From the IMG/VR virus record IMGVR_UViG_3300003894_000020, positions 1 to 34,595 of that record: a stretch of DNA of 34,595 bases; one strand, written 5' to 3'. Source of the DNA: a virus. Both the position numbers and the translations under genes were made by a program. Numbering within the stretch: the first letter of the stretch is position 1; each line of letters starts with the position of its first letter. Shown piece by piece: positions 18,811-26,732 of this stretch. The notes beneath the pieces were generated by a model. That model worked only from the letters and a program-made list of their open reading frames with translations. It did no database searches and was not told the origin of the DNA.

Positions 18811-20159
18811 CAGAACGACCCCCGTGTAGTGCCGGCTCCTACTGTCCGTCGAAGTTCTTGTTGGATGATATTACTGATTTCTCGTGCCATTTGTCGCTTA
18901 TCAGTGCGGTCAGTCATGCCACTAAGATTGAAAGACATGTTGAAAGTTGCACCCATTCCTAATCCAGAATTGTTGAAATGGTCAAGTGGGATAACTGCCT
19001 CTGGTCCAGCCTCACCAATAAGGGCTCTTGTAGGCTCTGTCACAACACCACCCTTCGCAAGACGGGTAATTTCAACTTCACTGATTTGATAATCTGATGA
19101 GCCGCCAATATATGGAACACCGGGTAGATAATAAATCGCATCATTGGCTTTCTCAATAAGCCAATTGATACCGTCAATCATTGCGTTGATTGCCCATTCC
19201 AATCCACCCAAGATGCCATTGATAGGTATTTTGAGAATATCAACAAGCATGTTGAATCCGTCTGCTGCTGTGTCAGAGATATAATTCCAAGCCTCTTCCA
19301 TTGGTGTGAAGAAGTTGTCATCAATCCAATCCCAAATCGCCTTGGCGCTTTCTTTAGCGCCCTCCCAAGCACCAACCGCCGTATCCTCAATGGCTTGCCA
19401 ACCATTTTTGATAGGCGTGAGAACATTACCGTCAATCCATTCCCAAGTCTTCTTGGCCCATGTTTTGGCTTTCTCCCAAGCATCTTTACCTGCATTTCCA
19501 ATAGAAATCCATACATTCTTGTAAGGAGTCCAAATCTTCAAATCAATCCAATCCCAAATTGCTTTGGCCTTTTCTTTGATTTTATCCCAAGACCATTTGG
19601 CTTTCTCCCAAGCATCTACCCAGAATTGGATATATGGGTCTATGATGGTAGAAACAAGCCAATTCCAAATCGTATTTGCGTATTCCTTGATTTTATCCCA
19701 AGACCATTTCGCTTTTTCCCAAACATCTACCCAAAATTGGACCCATGGATTTACTACAGTCTCAAGATACCAATCCCAAATCTCAAGGGCTTTTTCTTTG
19801 ATATTATCCCACATATCTATAGCGCCTTGCTTGAGATTTGTCCAGCCTTCGGCCATCGGTATGAAGAAGTTTTCATCAATCCAAGTCCAGATTTCTTGCG
19901 CTTTTGTCACAACCCAATCCCAAGCATCAGAAACCCATCCAACAAACGCATTCCATCCTTCTTCTAATGGGACAAAGACATTTTCATCAACATAATCCCA
20001 CGCCGCTTGGGCCTTTTCTTTAATCCAATTCCAAGCATCAGTAGCCGCTTGTTTGATTGTATTCCAGATTTCTTTGACCCAATTGATGATGGCTTTGGCT
20101 CCTTGGGCAGCGGCCTGAAAGCCTTGTGCTACTGCTTGTGCCGCCCCCGCTCCTACCAT
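18810..20159 (-). CDS. Tape measure protein with exact 37-residue Trp-rich repeats (449 aa)
   Basis: The likely start is ATG 20159, in a TGATG overlap with the chaperone extension and with GAGGGG upstream; a TTG one codon earlier is less likely. After an Ala/Gln-rich start, residues 55-276 form six complete 37-residue repeats with no insertions, plus partial copies at both ends. Each repeat follows roughly WIDxNxxxPxxxxW...W..K..A..IW. A short hydrophobic section follows (about 305-345, with PINGILGGLEWAINAMIDGI), and then the segment LAKGGVVTEPTRALIGEAG followed by PEAVIPL. That C-terminal Gly-Gly-x-x-x-x-P-x-x-x-x-x-G-E-x-G-P-E motif is typical of tape measure proteins. The protein sets tail length: using the known relation of about 0.15 nm per residue, the tail would be near 65-70 nm. 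It is short for a siphovirus tape measure. Confidence 0.92.
   Translation of the reverse strand: MVGAGAAQAVAQGFQAAAQGAKAIINWVKEIWNTIKQAATDAWNWIKEKAQAAWDYVDENVFVPLEEGWNAFVGWVSDAWDWVVTKAQEIWTWIDENFFIPMAEGWTNLKQGAIDMWDNIKEKALEIWDWYLETVVNPWVQFWVDVWEKAKWSWDKIKEYANTIWNWLVSTIIDPYIQFWVDAWEKAKWSWDKIKEKAKAIWDWIDLKIWTPYKNVWISIGNAGKDAWEKAKTWAKKTWEWIDGNVLTPIKNGWQAIEDTAVGAWEGAKESAKAIWDWIDDNFFTPMEEAWNYISDTAADGFNMLVDILKIPINGILGGLEWAINAMIDGINWLIEKANDAIYYLPGVPYIGGSSDYQISEVEITRLAKGGVVTEPTRALIGEAGPEAVIPLDHFNNSGLGMGATFNMSFNLSGMTDRTDKRQMAREISNIIQQELRRTVGAGTTRGSF
19332..19997 (-). repeat. Six 111-nt coding repeats in the tape measure gene
   Basis: Six consecutive units of exactly 37 codons cover 666 nt with no insertion or deletion. 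The end of each unit is marked by Ile-Trp or Thr-Trp preceded by an Ala/Lys-rich helix. The third and fourth units are the most alike at protein level (both contain WEKAKWSWDKIKE), pointing to a recent duplication. The long open frames on the opposite strand here are by-products of this periodicity. Confidence 0.9.
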
Positions 20160-20458
20160 CAAATCCCCTCGTCGTCAAACCATGCAGAGTAGTCAAGGCT
20201 TACAGTCTCTGTGCTCGATGAGCCCCCTTTGTTCTGTTCATCACGCATTCTCTTCCTTTCGTCTTGGATTGCCATGACCCAACCCAATGTCCTCTTGACC
20301 ATATCGGGAGGCATCTTGTAAACCTCCATAGGGGAGATGGAAAAATGCTGTGCAATGATAATGACCCAGTATTCCAAATGCAAAATATGCTCATCGGGTT
20401 CACTTACCTGCTTTTTCGACAGAAACCGTTTTACTCGGTCTCTGTAGGATTGCGAAAC
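20159..20458 (-). CDS. Tail assembly chaperone, frameshift extension (lambda gpT-like part of a G-T fusion)
   Basis: This frame is open from just upstream of the six-G run to its TGA at 20159-20161. It has no ATG near its beginning; the only early start candidates are a CTG and a TTG without Shine-Dalgarno. It lies in the -1 frame relative to the upstream 108-aa gene. Slippage at 20458-20463 would give a fusion of about 199 aa, in which 100 upstream residues are followed by about 99 from this frame. The extension begins VSQSYRDRVKRFLSKKQ, contains a hydrophobic helix around HLEYWVIIIAQHF, and ends with a charged, Ser/Thr-rich tail. In many long-tailed phages, two chaperones made this way load the tape measure during tail assembly, and the gene always lies just before the tape measure, as it does here. 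Confidence 0.85.
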   Translation of the reverse strand, partial: VSQSYRDRVKRFLSKKQVSEPDEHILHLEYWVIIIAQHFSISPMEVYKMPPDMVKRTLGWVMAIQDERKRMRDEQNKGGSSSTETVSLDYSAWFDDEGI

Positions 20459-20463
20459 CCCCC
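20419..20463 (-). promoter_or_regulatory. -1 programmed ribosomal frameshift signal: slippery run, spacer and stem-loop
   Basis: On the coding strand the sequence GGGGGGTTT (20463 to 20455) is read as GGG GGG TTT in the upstream frame. After a 9-nt spacer, a 10-bp stem forms between 20445-20436 and 20428-20419, with one G-U pair and a 7-nt loop that includes the zero-frame TAA. A TGA in the -1 frame lies just upstream of the run, so the shift can only occur in this short window. The heptamer is not the lambda GGGAAAG; P-site GGG re-pairs perfectly if slippage occurs at G-GGG-TTT. Confidence 0.75.
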
Positions 20464-20757
20464 TTGCATCTCCTCAATGAGGTCATTGGGTTGCGGGAGA
20501 ACTTTCGACAATTGGTCTCCGGCATATCCGCCGAGGTCCAACAATTCTTGAGTCGTAAGAGATGGATTGGTTTTCACCACAAAATTACCGAATGCATGTC
20601 GCCAATATCCTTCAAATGAGAACGATAGGCCCTCATTATTCATCACGAGCATCTCTTGGGTTGCTCGCTGGATATCAAGGAAGGTGAGTTCTCTCACCCA
20701 AACTTCCATGATGACATCGGGGTTATCAGGGTCAACTGATACCTCGTGTTTATGCAT
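20431..20757 (-). CDS. Tail assembly chaperone, zero-frame product (lambda gpG-like), 108 aa
   Basis: The preferred start is ATG 20757 (MHKHEVSVDPDNPDVIMEVW), 7 nt after the TGA of the SAP-domain gene. A GTG at 20808 would extend 17 residues but overlaps that gene heavily. The protein has an N-terminal beta strand (EVWVRELTF), then a helix (LDIQRATQEMLVM), an aromatic stretch (FSFEGYWRHAF) and a C-terminal acidic helix (LIEEMQ) ending near the slippery run. Strand-then-helix order and size match the short chaperone made without frameshifting. It should be produced in excess over the fusion, together wrapping the hydrophobic tape measure. Assignment rests on size, on position between the tube protein and the tape measure, and on the frameshift signal; sequence similarity to lambda gpG is not claimed. 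Confidence 0.82.
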   Translation of the reverse strand: MHKHEVSVDPDNPDVIMEVWVRELTFLDIQRATQEMLVMNNEGLSFSFEGYWRHAFGNFVVKTNPSLTTQELLDLGGYAGDQLSKVLPQPNDLIEEMQGGFRNPTETE

Positions 20758-20764
20758 CCTGTTT

Positions 20765-21178
20765 TCATTCAACAATAGGCTCTTTTCCGCCACTCTCCTC
20801 TGACTCACTTACTTCACCTTCTTTGGTTTGTTCGACGGGAGTCGCCTCAGCGAGGCCCGTCTCTTCCTCTTCAACAGCAACGGTAGAATCCGTTGGGGCT
20901 TCCGTGGAATCTGACACAGGGGCACGCAGACGAGCAATTAAGTCTGCCTTGTTCCCTGTAATGGATAGGCCCTTCTCTTTCAGGGCCTCTTTGAGTTCTG
21001 CTACAGTCAAATCTTCGTAGCCATCTGAAGCCAATTCTTCAACGAATGGCTCATCTGTCATTTTACCTGCTTCGGGATTGAAAACTTCCTCTGTAGGAAC
21101 TTCCATAGCAGGCTGGATTTTTTCAACAGGTATCATATTGCTTGAGGCAGTAGGATTAAGATTGATGCGCCTACTCAT
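20765..21178 (-). CDS. Acidic SAP-domain protein (137 aa)
   Basis: Start ATG 21178 is preceded by GAGGTGA, which abuts the TGA of the tail tube gene. Residues about 57-85 (DLTVAELKEALKEKG followed by LSITGNKADLIARL) fit a SAP-type helix-extended loop-helix, a small fold that usually binds nucleic acids but is also common in phage structural proteins of unknown role. The rest is low in complexity: an N-terminal polar arm and a C-terminal acidic tail rich in Glu, Thr, Val and Ser (about 95-137). It lies between the tail tube gene and the chaperone gene, so it may be a minor tail protein or an accessory to tube assembly. The SAP call is good; the function is unknown. Confidence 0.82.
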   Translation of the reverse strand: MSRRINLNPTASSNMIPVEKIQPAMEVPTEEVFNPEAGKMTDEPFVEELASDGYEDLTVAELKEALKEKGLSITGNKADLIARLRAPVSDSTEAPTDSTVAVEEEETGLAEATPVEQTKEGEVSESEESGGKEPIVE

Positions 21179-21187
21179 TTTTTCACC

Positions 21188-23254
21188 TCAACAATGTATC
21201 AATGTGTCCGTGCTTATGATACGAACAGTCTTAGGAACAATCTTCAGAGCGCTGCGGATAACACCTTTATCTTCAGGGATAGGAAGAGGAGCCTCTGTAA
21301 TATAGTAATCATCAATGACCAAAGTCATACGCTCTTTAGTCCCGCCGACACCCTGCTTCTCGAAATCCATACGAATCTCATTTCCAGTGCCAAAGAAGTC
21401 TTGAGCACCTCGCATCTGATGCCAAAAGATTGGGTCATCTACAATGACATCTATACCCAAATCAAAAGTCTCCTTGCCTTCAACTGCCATTGTGGCATTT
21501 CGGCTTGCTCCGTATGGAATCTGAGATGCGATTTGTCCATTAGCGGTGTAAGTCTCTGCAACTGTAGAAGTGCGAATAACATGATGGAAGGTAGTCCCTG
21601 TTGTGCCGCTCAGATTAAAGTTGGTAATTTGAGCAATAGCCTTGCCGCCAACATGCACATTACCATTGTAGAAGAAGAATGGCTTCTGACTTCTTTCAGC
21701 AATGCCGGCTTCTTTACGGGCAGTAGGACTGTTGGCAGTATTCTCGAACATACGGTGGGCTGTGAATCTATCACCAGCATTGGATTCAAGGCGGCCAGTA
21801 TCAGTATAACACATAGCAGAGCCGAAGTTTACAGTGAGTTTCAAGGCAGCATCAGTATCTGCACTCATAGCCCAATCCAATACCTTACATCCTTTGTAAA
21901 TACGAGTCAATTGTTTGGAGTCAAATGCTCCACCCGGTGCATTTGATGCAAGGGGGTCAGTATTCTCAACATTGAAAGAGCCGACATCACGATTACGGAT
22001 ACTGGTCTCTATTGCAAATGATGGCAAATGCCAACGAGTAAACAATAGCCTTGATACTGGATTTGTAATAACTCCATAACCGGGAGCAGAAGTATCCATG
22101 TGCGGGCTACCATATTTTGTTCCATCAGAATGGAATCGGATGAACTTCACCTGTTGACCTGCCGCTGTGCTATCATGAGCGAAAGTAAATGGGTCATCGA
22201 CAAAGAGTCGGTTATTGGTAGCATCAATTGCTGTAATACGGCGTGTCTCAGAACGAACAGTTGATTCATAGAAATCTGCGTGATTATCTCCGCCGGCTTT
22301 TCCAAAATAATTAGTTGGGACTGCGTCTAAATCCACTTCTTTGTGTTGCACAACAGGAATCAAATAATCTCCAGTAGTTCCACTACCAGCATCTGTATCT
22401 TCGATAACGACATAATCGCCTACCTTGAGTAAATCAGCAGCAGCGCCACCACCAGCATCCAGATAAAGAGCATTGACTGCGACATCGACATCAAGATATG
22501 GGTCTCCCATAGCAATACTGGTGGACAATCCTACAGTCTGGGCTGCGTCTGCGGCATTCCAACCCACAACAGCATTAGGCGCAGTGACTGTTTCTCCACC
22601 AAGACAATAGTAAAGCCATCGGGGGCTATTGAGCATTAGTTCCATGGAGCCACCTTCATTGGTGAACTTACCCGGTGCTTGCACTGCGACATCTCGACCT
22701 ACTCCTACGATATGATATCGCTTGACATCTACCTTTGTTTCAGGTAAAGCCACAGTTCCAGCAAGGCCGATGAATTGGTCTGTCAATACAGATTCTTTGC
22801 TATTATCTGCCTGAGCGTCATAGTCAGTATTCGTAACATCTACTGAAGGAGTGCAATAGGCATCAATGATGATGGTATCATCTGCCGCAGAGGCAGCATG
22901 TGTTTTCATTTGTGGAGTAATAGTGATTGTATTTCCACCATTTTCGACAATAGTGAAAATACGACCAGTGGCTTCATAGTCATCAGTTGCCCAAGTAGTT
23001 GGACTTTTGATACGGAGTTTACACCCAACAAGGAGGTTTTTGGGATACTTCAATTCCCCAGTAGTAGCAGCATCAAAAATAACTTCAGGATTTGTTGCTG
23101 CAATTCTACCGAACTCGATGTCTGTTGTATCTGTTGTAGACCCCGCAGAAGAAGTCATTTGGAGGTGTTTTGGATTATCGTGTAGCAACACAAGACCGGT
23201 TTCATGACCGAAAGTCACTTCGGCGAGGTCGCCCTTATAGACAGTTGATGGCAT
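21188..23254 (-). CDS. Major tail tube protein, unusually large (688 aa)
   Basis: Start ATG 23254 (MPSTVYKGDLAEV) follows GGAGGAG by about 8 nt; a GTG at 23263 lies inside that Shine-Dalgarno and is unlikely. The segment GRDVAVQAPGKFTNEGGSME then LMLNSPRWLYYCLGG (about 205-240) recalls tail tube proteins, where a strand pair precedes a 'spr.lyYaLG' helix. A later segment, KGCKVLDWAMSADTDAALKL, fits the paired long strands of the tube barrel. Tube proteins are usually 150-350 aa, so several hundred residues here are inserts, likely domains displayed on the outside of the tail. It is the first gene of the tail part and lies just before the SAP, chaperone and tape measure genes, as expected. Being made in many copies, it should be one of the most abundant virion proteins. 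Confidence 0.78.
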   Translation of the reverse strand: MPSTVYKGDLAEVTFGHETGLVLLHDNPKHLQMTSSAGSTTDTTDIEFGRIAATNPEVIFDAATTGELKYPKNLLVGCKLRIKSPTTWATDDYEATGRIFTIVENGGNTITITPQMKTHAASAADDTIIIDAYCTPSVDVTNTDYDAQADNSKESVLTDQFIGLAGTVALPETKVDVKRYHIVGVGRDVAVQAPGKFTNEGGSMELMLNSPRWLYYCLGGETVTAPNAVVGWNAADAAQTVGLSTSIAMGDPYLDVDVAVNALYLDAGGGAAADLLKVGDYVVIEDTDAGSGTTGDYLIPVVQHKEVDLDAVPTNYFGKAGGDNHADFYESTVRSETRRITAIDATNNRLFVDDPFTFAHDSTAAGQQVKFIRFHSDGTKYGSPHMDTSAPGYGVITNPVSRLLFTRWHLPSFAIETSIRNRDVGSFNVENTDPLASNAPGGAFDSKQLTRIYKGCKVLDWAMSADTDAALKLTVNFGSAMCYTDTGRLESNAGDRFTAHRMFENTANSPTARKEAGIAERSQKPFFFYNGNVHVGGKAIAQITNFNLSGTTGTTFHHVIRTSTVAETYTANGQIASQIPYGASRNATMAVEGKETFDLGIDVIVDDPIFWHQMRGAQDFFGTGNEIRMDFEKQGVGGTKERMTLVIDDYYITEAPLPIPEDKGVIRSALKIVPKTVRIISTDTLIHC

Positions 23255-23292
23255 GCTCTTCACTCCTCCGATATCAACTCAGACCCTAAACC

Positions 23293-23742
23293 TTATGGAA
23301 CCAATTCTGCAAAGGTAATGATTTCAATCTGATAAGTGAACCTCCACAATTTCTTTGTTCTATCACTCAAATCAGTCCTCACTTTGAAGAGCAGTCTATC
23401 GAAATTGGCACCATCGCCCTTACGATTTGCATGAATAACACGCCGCAATTCATTCTCCATTTTGTAAAGATGCTCTCGGCTTCTCACTGTGCGTGTATCA
23501 ACTGTCAAATTGATACGAGTAGTGACAAAATCATACAATAATTCAGGGGCTTCTTCGTTATGGGCTGTCTCATAAATCAGGACATAATCATGTCTTCCTA
23601 AATCAAGACGCTTTCCTCTCTCTGCGCCAACTTCTGAAATGTCTTGGATAACTGGTTTGATTTGATTTGTATTGGCTCTATTCCATCCTTCGTCAAGGAT
23701 TTTGACTACCAAAGGAATACTCTCTAACCAAGTTGCGACCAT
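23293..23742 (-). CDS. Tail terminator/neck-like protein (149 aa)
   Basis: The likely start is ATG 23742 (MVATWLESIPLVVKIL), one base after the TAA of the upstream gene, with AAGGGAGC 8-10 nt before it. The GTG at 23751 is too close to the Shine-Dalgarno. The protein has an N-terminal helix with WNRANTNQIKPVI, a strand near RLDLGRHDYVLIYE, a long central strand (TTRINLTVDTRTV), a helix, and a final amphipathic strand (WRFTYQIEIITF). This alpha/beta order resembles tail terminators of the lambda gpU type, and I associate its N-terminal half with proteins of archaeal tailed viruses. Such a protein caps the tail tube before it joins the head. Lying directly upstream of the tube gene supports the call. 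A head-completion protein is the main alternative. Confidence 0.68.
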   Translation of the reverse strand: MVATWLESIPLVVKILDEGWNRANTNQIKPVIQDISEVGAERGKRLDLGRHDYVLIYETAHNEEAPELLYDFVTTRINLTVDTRTVRSREHLYKMENELRRVIHANRKGDGANFDRLLFKVRTDLSDRTKKLWRFTYQIEIITFAELVP

Positions 23743-23743
23743 A

Positions 23744-24160
23744 TTATGCACGCTCCCTTAGGACCTTTTGGACATAATCAGGGAAATCCCCAAGTTGAGG
23801 ATTCCTGATAACCATGAGTTTGTCCACTACTCGGTCTATTCTACCTTCTTGGGCGCCTGTGATGGGCTTACCTTTCTCATCGACAAACTGTCCTATCTTG
23901 TCATCGAACTCATATCCATTGGCTTCCATCTCAATACGCTCTAATTTGCTACGCAAATCAGGGGGTGAAGAACGCATAGTATCCAAAATGTCCTTCATCA
24001 TCTCTGGATTTCTCAAAGGGTCGAACTCTTCTCTCAAGTTTTTGACATCTCTTTTGGAACGAGGGTCTCCACGAATCATTTCCTTCTCCCAATCATCGGG
24101 GTCGAAATCTGAATCGACCTCAAGCATTTGAGTGCCGACTTTCACCTTCTTTGTGCCCAT
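23744..24160 (-). CDS. Small neck-region protein of unknown function (138 aa)
   Basis: Start ATG 24160 overlaps the TAA of the adaptor gene (TAATG). The protein is highly charged, with many Asp, Glu, Lys and Arg, and is predicted mostly helical; there is no signal peptide or membrane segment. A short sequence around KIGQFVDEKGKPITGAQEGR may form a beta hairpin. I recognise no family. It is encoded between the head-tail adaptor and the tail-terminator-like protein, where HK97-like viruses often encode a stopper or head-closure protein, but those are usually beta-rich and this is not. A minor neck component or assembly factor is the most that can be said. Confidence 0.7.
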   Translation of the reverse strand: MGTKKVKVGTQMLEVDSDFDPDDWEKEMIRGDPRSKRDVKNLREEFDPLRNPEMMKDILDTMRSSPPDLRSKLERIEMEANGYEFDDKIGQFVDEKGKPITGAQEGRIDRVVDKLMVIRNPQLGDFPDYVQKVLRERA

Positions 24161-26001
24161 TACTCAAACACCACCACTTCACGATAGCGAGGTAGTGTAG
24201 CATCAATATCTCTCTGCCAAAGTTGAATCTTGGAAGTCAAATCGACATTCTGAGTTCCCTCAGGAATCAACACACTGCGGTCATCGCCCATTAACAATTC
24301 AATAGCCACCATCTTGGTGCAGACATCTTCTATGGCCTTTTCAACATAACGCTCCCCATAGATGTAAGCAGCCTTGATGGCATTCCACTCAAAGAAAGGA
24401 TAAGAGTTGTTGAAGTAAACAATACCAGATTCTGAATCCAACCACCAATCACGCAATCGAGCATTGTCTCCAACGCTGGAACTACCTTGGAAATCTACCT
24501 GTAAACGACGAGCAAAGACGGATACACCATTAGCCATTGCAGCAGTAAAGCCAGCAGGACCGATATCAGTGACACCTGTGAATTGACCACGATATAATTC
24601 CTCATCATCACTGAGTTCAATGAGTGTCGGACTGTCGCCGAATGTTAGAAGATTAGCGGCTACCGCAGTCAATACTCCGACTTTGTTGCCTTTATTATCA
24701 TATACAGAATCCCCTATATCGAATACAGTAGTAGCGTCTATTGTATCTACTACCAAGGTAGTTTGTCCTGATTCATATCCTCCTGCGAAATTGATAAGCA
24801 CACCTGTGGCAGCATTGAGGCTGGTGTAAGAAGCGACGAATACTTCAGTTTCACTTCCAGTCATGAGTAGACCATGATTGGCAAAACCATCAGTAGTATC
24901 GACGGTAAGAACTCCTGCGACTACAGCACCTGTAGCGGTCGCAGTATCTTCAAAGGTTTGAGAGATTGATAGAGCGGAAAGATTGGTAGTAGCGACTGTG
25001 CAAGTTTCACCTGCCGCAGATGGGCGCATACTGGTAATTTTCACAATACCTCGACCATAATCCGCATTTGCACTGGCAAGGAACTCATTGTGAACGGCTA
25101 CATTTGTTGAACTGCCTTCTAATGTAAACGCTGGACTGAAAGCCAATGCTGTCTTTCCACGACGAGATTCTTTGTTGACGAGGTCAGCAAGATTCTGAGC
25201 AGTAGTCAAGACATCGAAATCGGCTCTCCAATTTGTAGTGCCTGTCCCAATCTGCAAAGAAGCGAAGCCCCCACCACCGGGGGCAAGGAAAAGATAGTCA
25301 GTAGTATCAAGGAGTGTGTTGTCTACAATTTTAACACGGCATTCTGCGGACCCGACTTCACGGTAATCATCGCCTTGCCACAATTCCATCCGCAACACTT
25401 GTTGCACATTACGGAATAATAGAGGAGCCGTTCCCACATAATCTGTGTAATATCTGCGCCTGTATGGCTTGTAAGTATCAAAATTGATGTATTCACCTAC
25501 TACAAGATAAGGTCGCCATGCGTTGTGAGTCTTATTGTCAATGATATCTTGTGCACGCAAAATGAGCCTGTCCACTTTTGCCTTTGTGATACCCCTACTC
25601 TTTCCATCTGTAAAGGTCGCTTGATTTTGGACATAGGTATTATCAGCCGTTTGATAATCTGTGGCAGGTGCTAAATCAGCGGCAGTAAATGTGATTTTGA
25701 CATATCCAGTCCCAGCGCTATCACCAGCAGTGCTACTGGCGACACTGGAGACTGTCAGAGTCTTTCCAAGAGGGTCTACATCGCTGTAAACAAGAACACT
25801 ATCCCCAGCAGAGAACCCATGGGCCCTCAAATCAGCGCCCAGAATATAGACAGCATCAGTATCAGAATCGGCTGAAGTAAGGAAAGCATCTTCTTTGTCT
25901 ATTTCAAGAAGGTCTGCAATCCTTTGGGCAGTTGTATAAACAACTTCATCTGGATTAAGAGGTCGAACTTCAGATTCACCGGGTGAGAAGACCATTGGCA
26001 T
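24160..26001 (-). CDS. Head-tail adaptor-like protein with long beta inserts (613 aa)
   Basis: Start ATG 26001 has AGGTGAGGGG upstream. The protein resembles an expanded head-tail connector of the HK97 gp6 type. A short helical N-terminus (TTAQRIADLLEI, 23-34) is followed by an insert, then a helix around ITKAKVDRLILRAQDIIDN (138-156), where connector proteins begin their core bundle. The C-terminal helix IKAAYIYGERYVEKAIEDVC (542-561) and the following helix complete such a bundle. Between these lie about 370 residues of Thr/Ala/Gly/Val-rich beta sequence that ordinary 100-aa adaptors lack. The adaptor ring attaches under the portal and links it to the tail. Position after the head genes and before the terminator-like gene fits. 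The portal itself is not seen in this window and is probably to the right of it. Confidence 0.65.
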   Translation of the reverse strand: MPMVFSPGESEVRPLNPDEVVYTTAQRIADLLEIDKEDAFLTSADSDTDAVYILGADLRAHGFSAGDSVLVYSDVDPLGKTLTVSSVASSTAGDSAGTGYVKITFTAADLAPATDYQTADNTYVQNQATFTDGKSRGITKAKVDRLILRAQDIIDNKTHNAWRPYLVVGEYINFDTYKPYRRRYYTDYVGTAPLLFRNVQQVLRMELWQGDDYREVGSAECRVKIVDNTLLDTTDYLFLAPGGGGFASLQIGTGTTNWRADFDVLTTAQNLADLVNKESRRGKTALAFSPAFTLEGSSTNVAVHNEFLASANADYGRGIVKITSMRPSAAGETCTVATTNLSALSISQTFEDTATATGAVVAGVLTVDTTDGFANHGLLMTGSETEVFVASYTSLNAATGVLINFAGGYESGQTTLVVDTIDATTVFDIGDSVYDNKGNKVGVLTAVAANLLTFGDSPTLIELSDDEELYRGQFTGVTDIGPAGFTAAMANGVSVFARRLQVDFQGSSSVGDNARLRDWWLDSESGIVYFNNSYPFFEWNAIKAAYIYGERYVEKAIEDVCTKMVAIELLMGDDRSVLIPEGTQNVDLTSKIQLWQRDIDATLPRYREVVVFE

Positions 26002-26012
26002 AATTCATCCCC

Positions 26013-26426
26013 TCACCTGCCCATCATGTATCGAATGGCTTTCAGCATCGCATCACCGGGATGAGGGTCGAATGATTTCTTATCCACGAAATCCTCCAAA
26101 CTCATTTGCCCTGAAGGCATAGCAGCGCTTCCAGCAGATTCTTCAGGAGCAGATTCTACTTCTACTTCTCCTTCAGGTTCTTCCATACCTTCCAGTGGGA
26201 TGGGTTTTCCACTCATGAAGATAATTCCGTGCTTCTCAGGTTCAGAAATAGCCTCTTGCATCAATTGATTGCGGCGAGCAGTGGCCTCTTCTCCTTTCAA
26301 TCCTTCAGCGAATGCTTTCTTATTGGCCCATTGCTGAAGCCTCATTTCAGTCTCGGCTCCTTCCTCGCCGACCAAAACCTTCTGCCGGTGAGGGGGGACT
26401 GGCATTTTTACAAGAATTGAACTCAT
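26013..26426 (-). CDS. Acidic protein of unknown function in the head module (137 aa)
   Basis: Start ATG 26426 overlaps the stop of the zinc-ribbon gene by four bases (ATGA), and GAGGGGG lies upstream. The first ~70 residues are helical and charged (RLQQWANKKAFAEGLKGEEA), the middle (about 80-105) is an acidic, Glu/Ser/Ala-rich linker, and the C-terminus has a short helix ending AMLKAIRYMMGR. No domain was recognised. A small C-terminal helix after a flexible acidic linker recalls virion accessory or scaffolding-like proteins that bind a partner through their last residues, but this is inference. It lies between the zinc-ribbon gene and the head-tail adaptor. Confidence 0.72.
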   Translation of the reverse strand: MSSILVKMPVPPHRQKVLVGEEGAETEMRLQQWANKKAFAEGLKGEEATARRNQLMQEAISEPEKHGIIFMSGKPIPLEGMEEPEGEVEVESAPEESAGSAAMPSGQMSLEDFVDKKSFDPHPGDAMLKAIRYMMGR

Positions 26427-26716
26427 TCTCTGGCCCCCTCGTCACGATGTCCAAGATTGAAATACATAGGCTTACCGCATGCTGAGCAACTTTCAGCCCA
26501 ACAAAAGTAGAGTAAACCGCAATGAGTGCAACGAGTTCCAGACCCAATGTTGAGGATATCTCTCGCTTCGGTATTGCGTTTTCTTTGTTTATGAGTAACA
26601 CCCTTCAATGGGCGTTCTTCATTAACAACTGAACCAGCGCCGTAAGATTCTGCTTTACTGAATCCACGCTTGCCGAGTCGTTGGATATCTTTGAACTCCA
26701 AATCAATAGTCTTCAA
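26423..26716 (-). CDS. Small zinc-ribbon protein (97 aa)
   Basis: Translation probably starts at TTG 26716: a stop codon lies directly upstream in frame, no ATG is available before the zinc motif, and GGTGGTAT is placed about 7 nt upstream. The C-terminal half carries CxxC at residues 63-66 and CxxC at 77-80, with an extra Cys at 72, in CTHCGLLYFCWAESCSACGK. This is a classical zinc-ribbon arrangement; in viruses it may bind nucleic acid or protein or simply stabilise a small fold. The N-terminal half is basic and polar. It lies within the head genes, so it may be a minor virion or assembly protein. A transcription-related role is possible but not supported by anything besides the fold. Confidence 0.78.
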   Translation of the reverse strand: MKTIDLEFKDIQRLGKRGFSKAESYGAGSVVNEERPLKGVTHKQRKRNTEARDILNIGSGTRCTHCGLLYFCWAESCSACGKPMYFNLGHRDEGARE

Positions 26717-26732
26717 CTATACCACCAATACC

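Noticed and set aside
19395-19967. A 190-codon open frame on the plus strand, and a second at 19564-19995, opposite the tape measure
   Set aside because: They mirror the 111-nt repeat of the tape measure gene, have low-complexity Pro/Phe/Ile-rich composition, and lie on the strand without other genes.
20200-20403. A 67-codon minus-strand frame overlapping the chaperone extension
   Set aside because: The translation is Trp/Cys/Arg-rich and unlike a protein; the -1 extension explains this region better.
21194-21946. A 250-codon plus-strand frame opposite the tail tube gene
   Set aside because: It is fully covered by a strong minus-strand gene and its Cys/Ser/Asn-rich translation looks like an antisense by-product.
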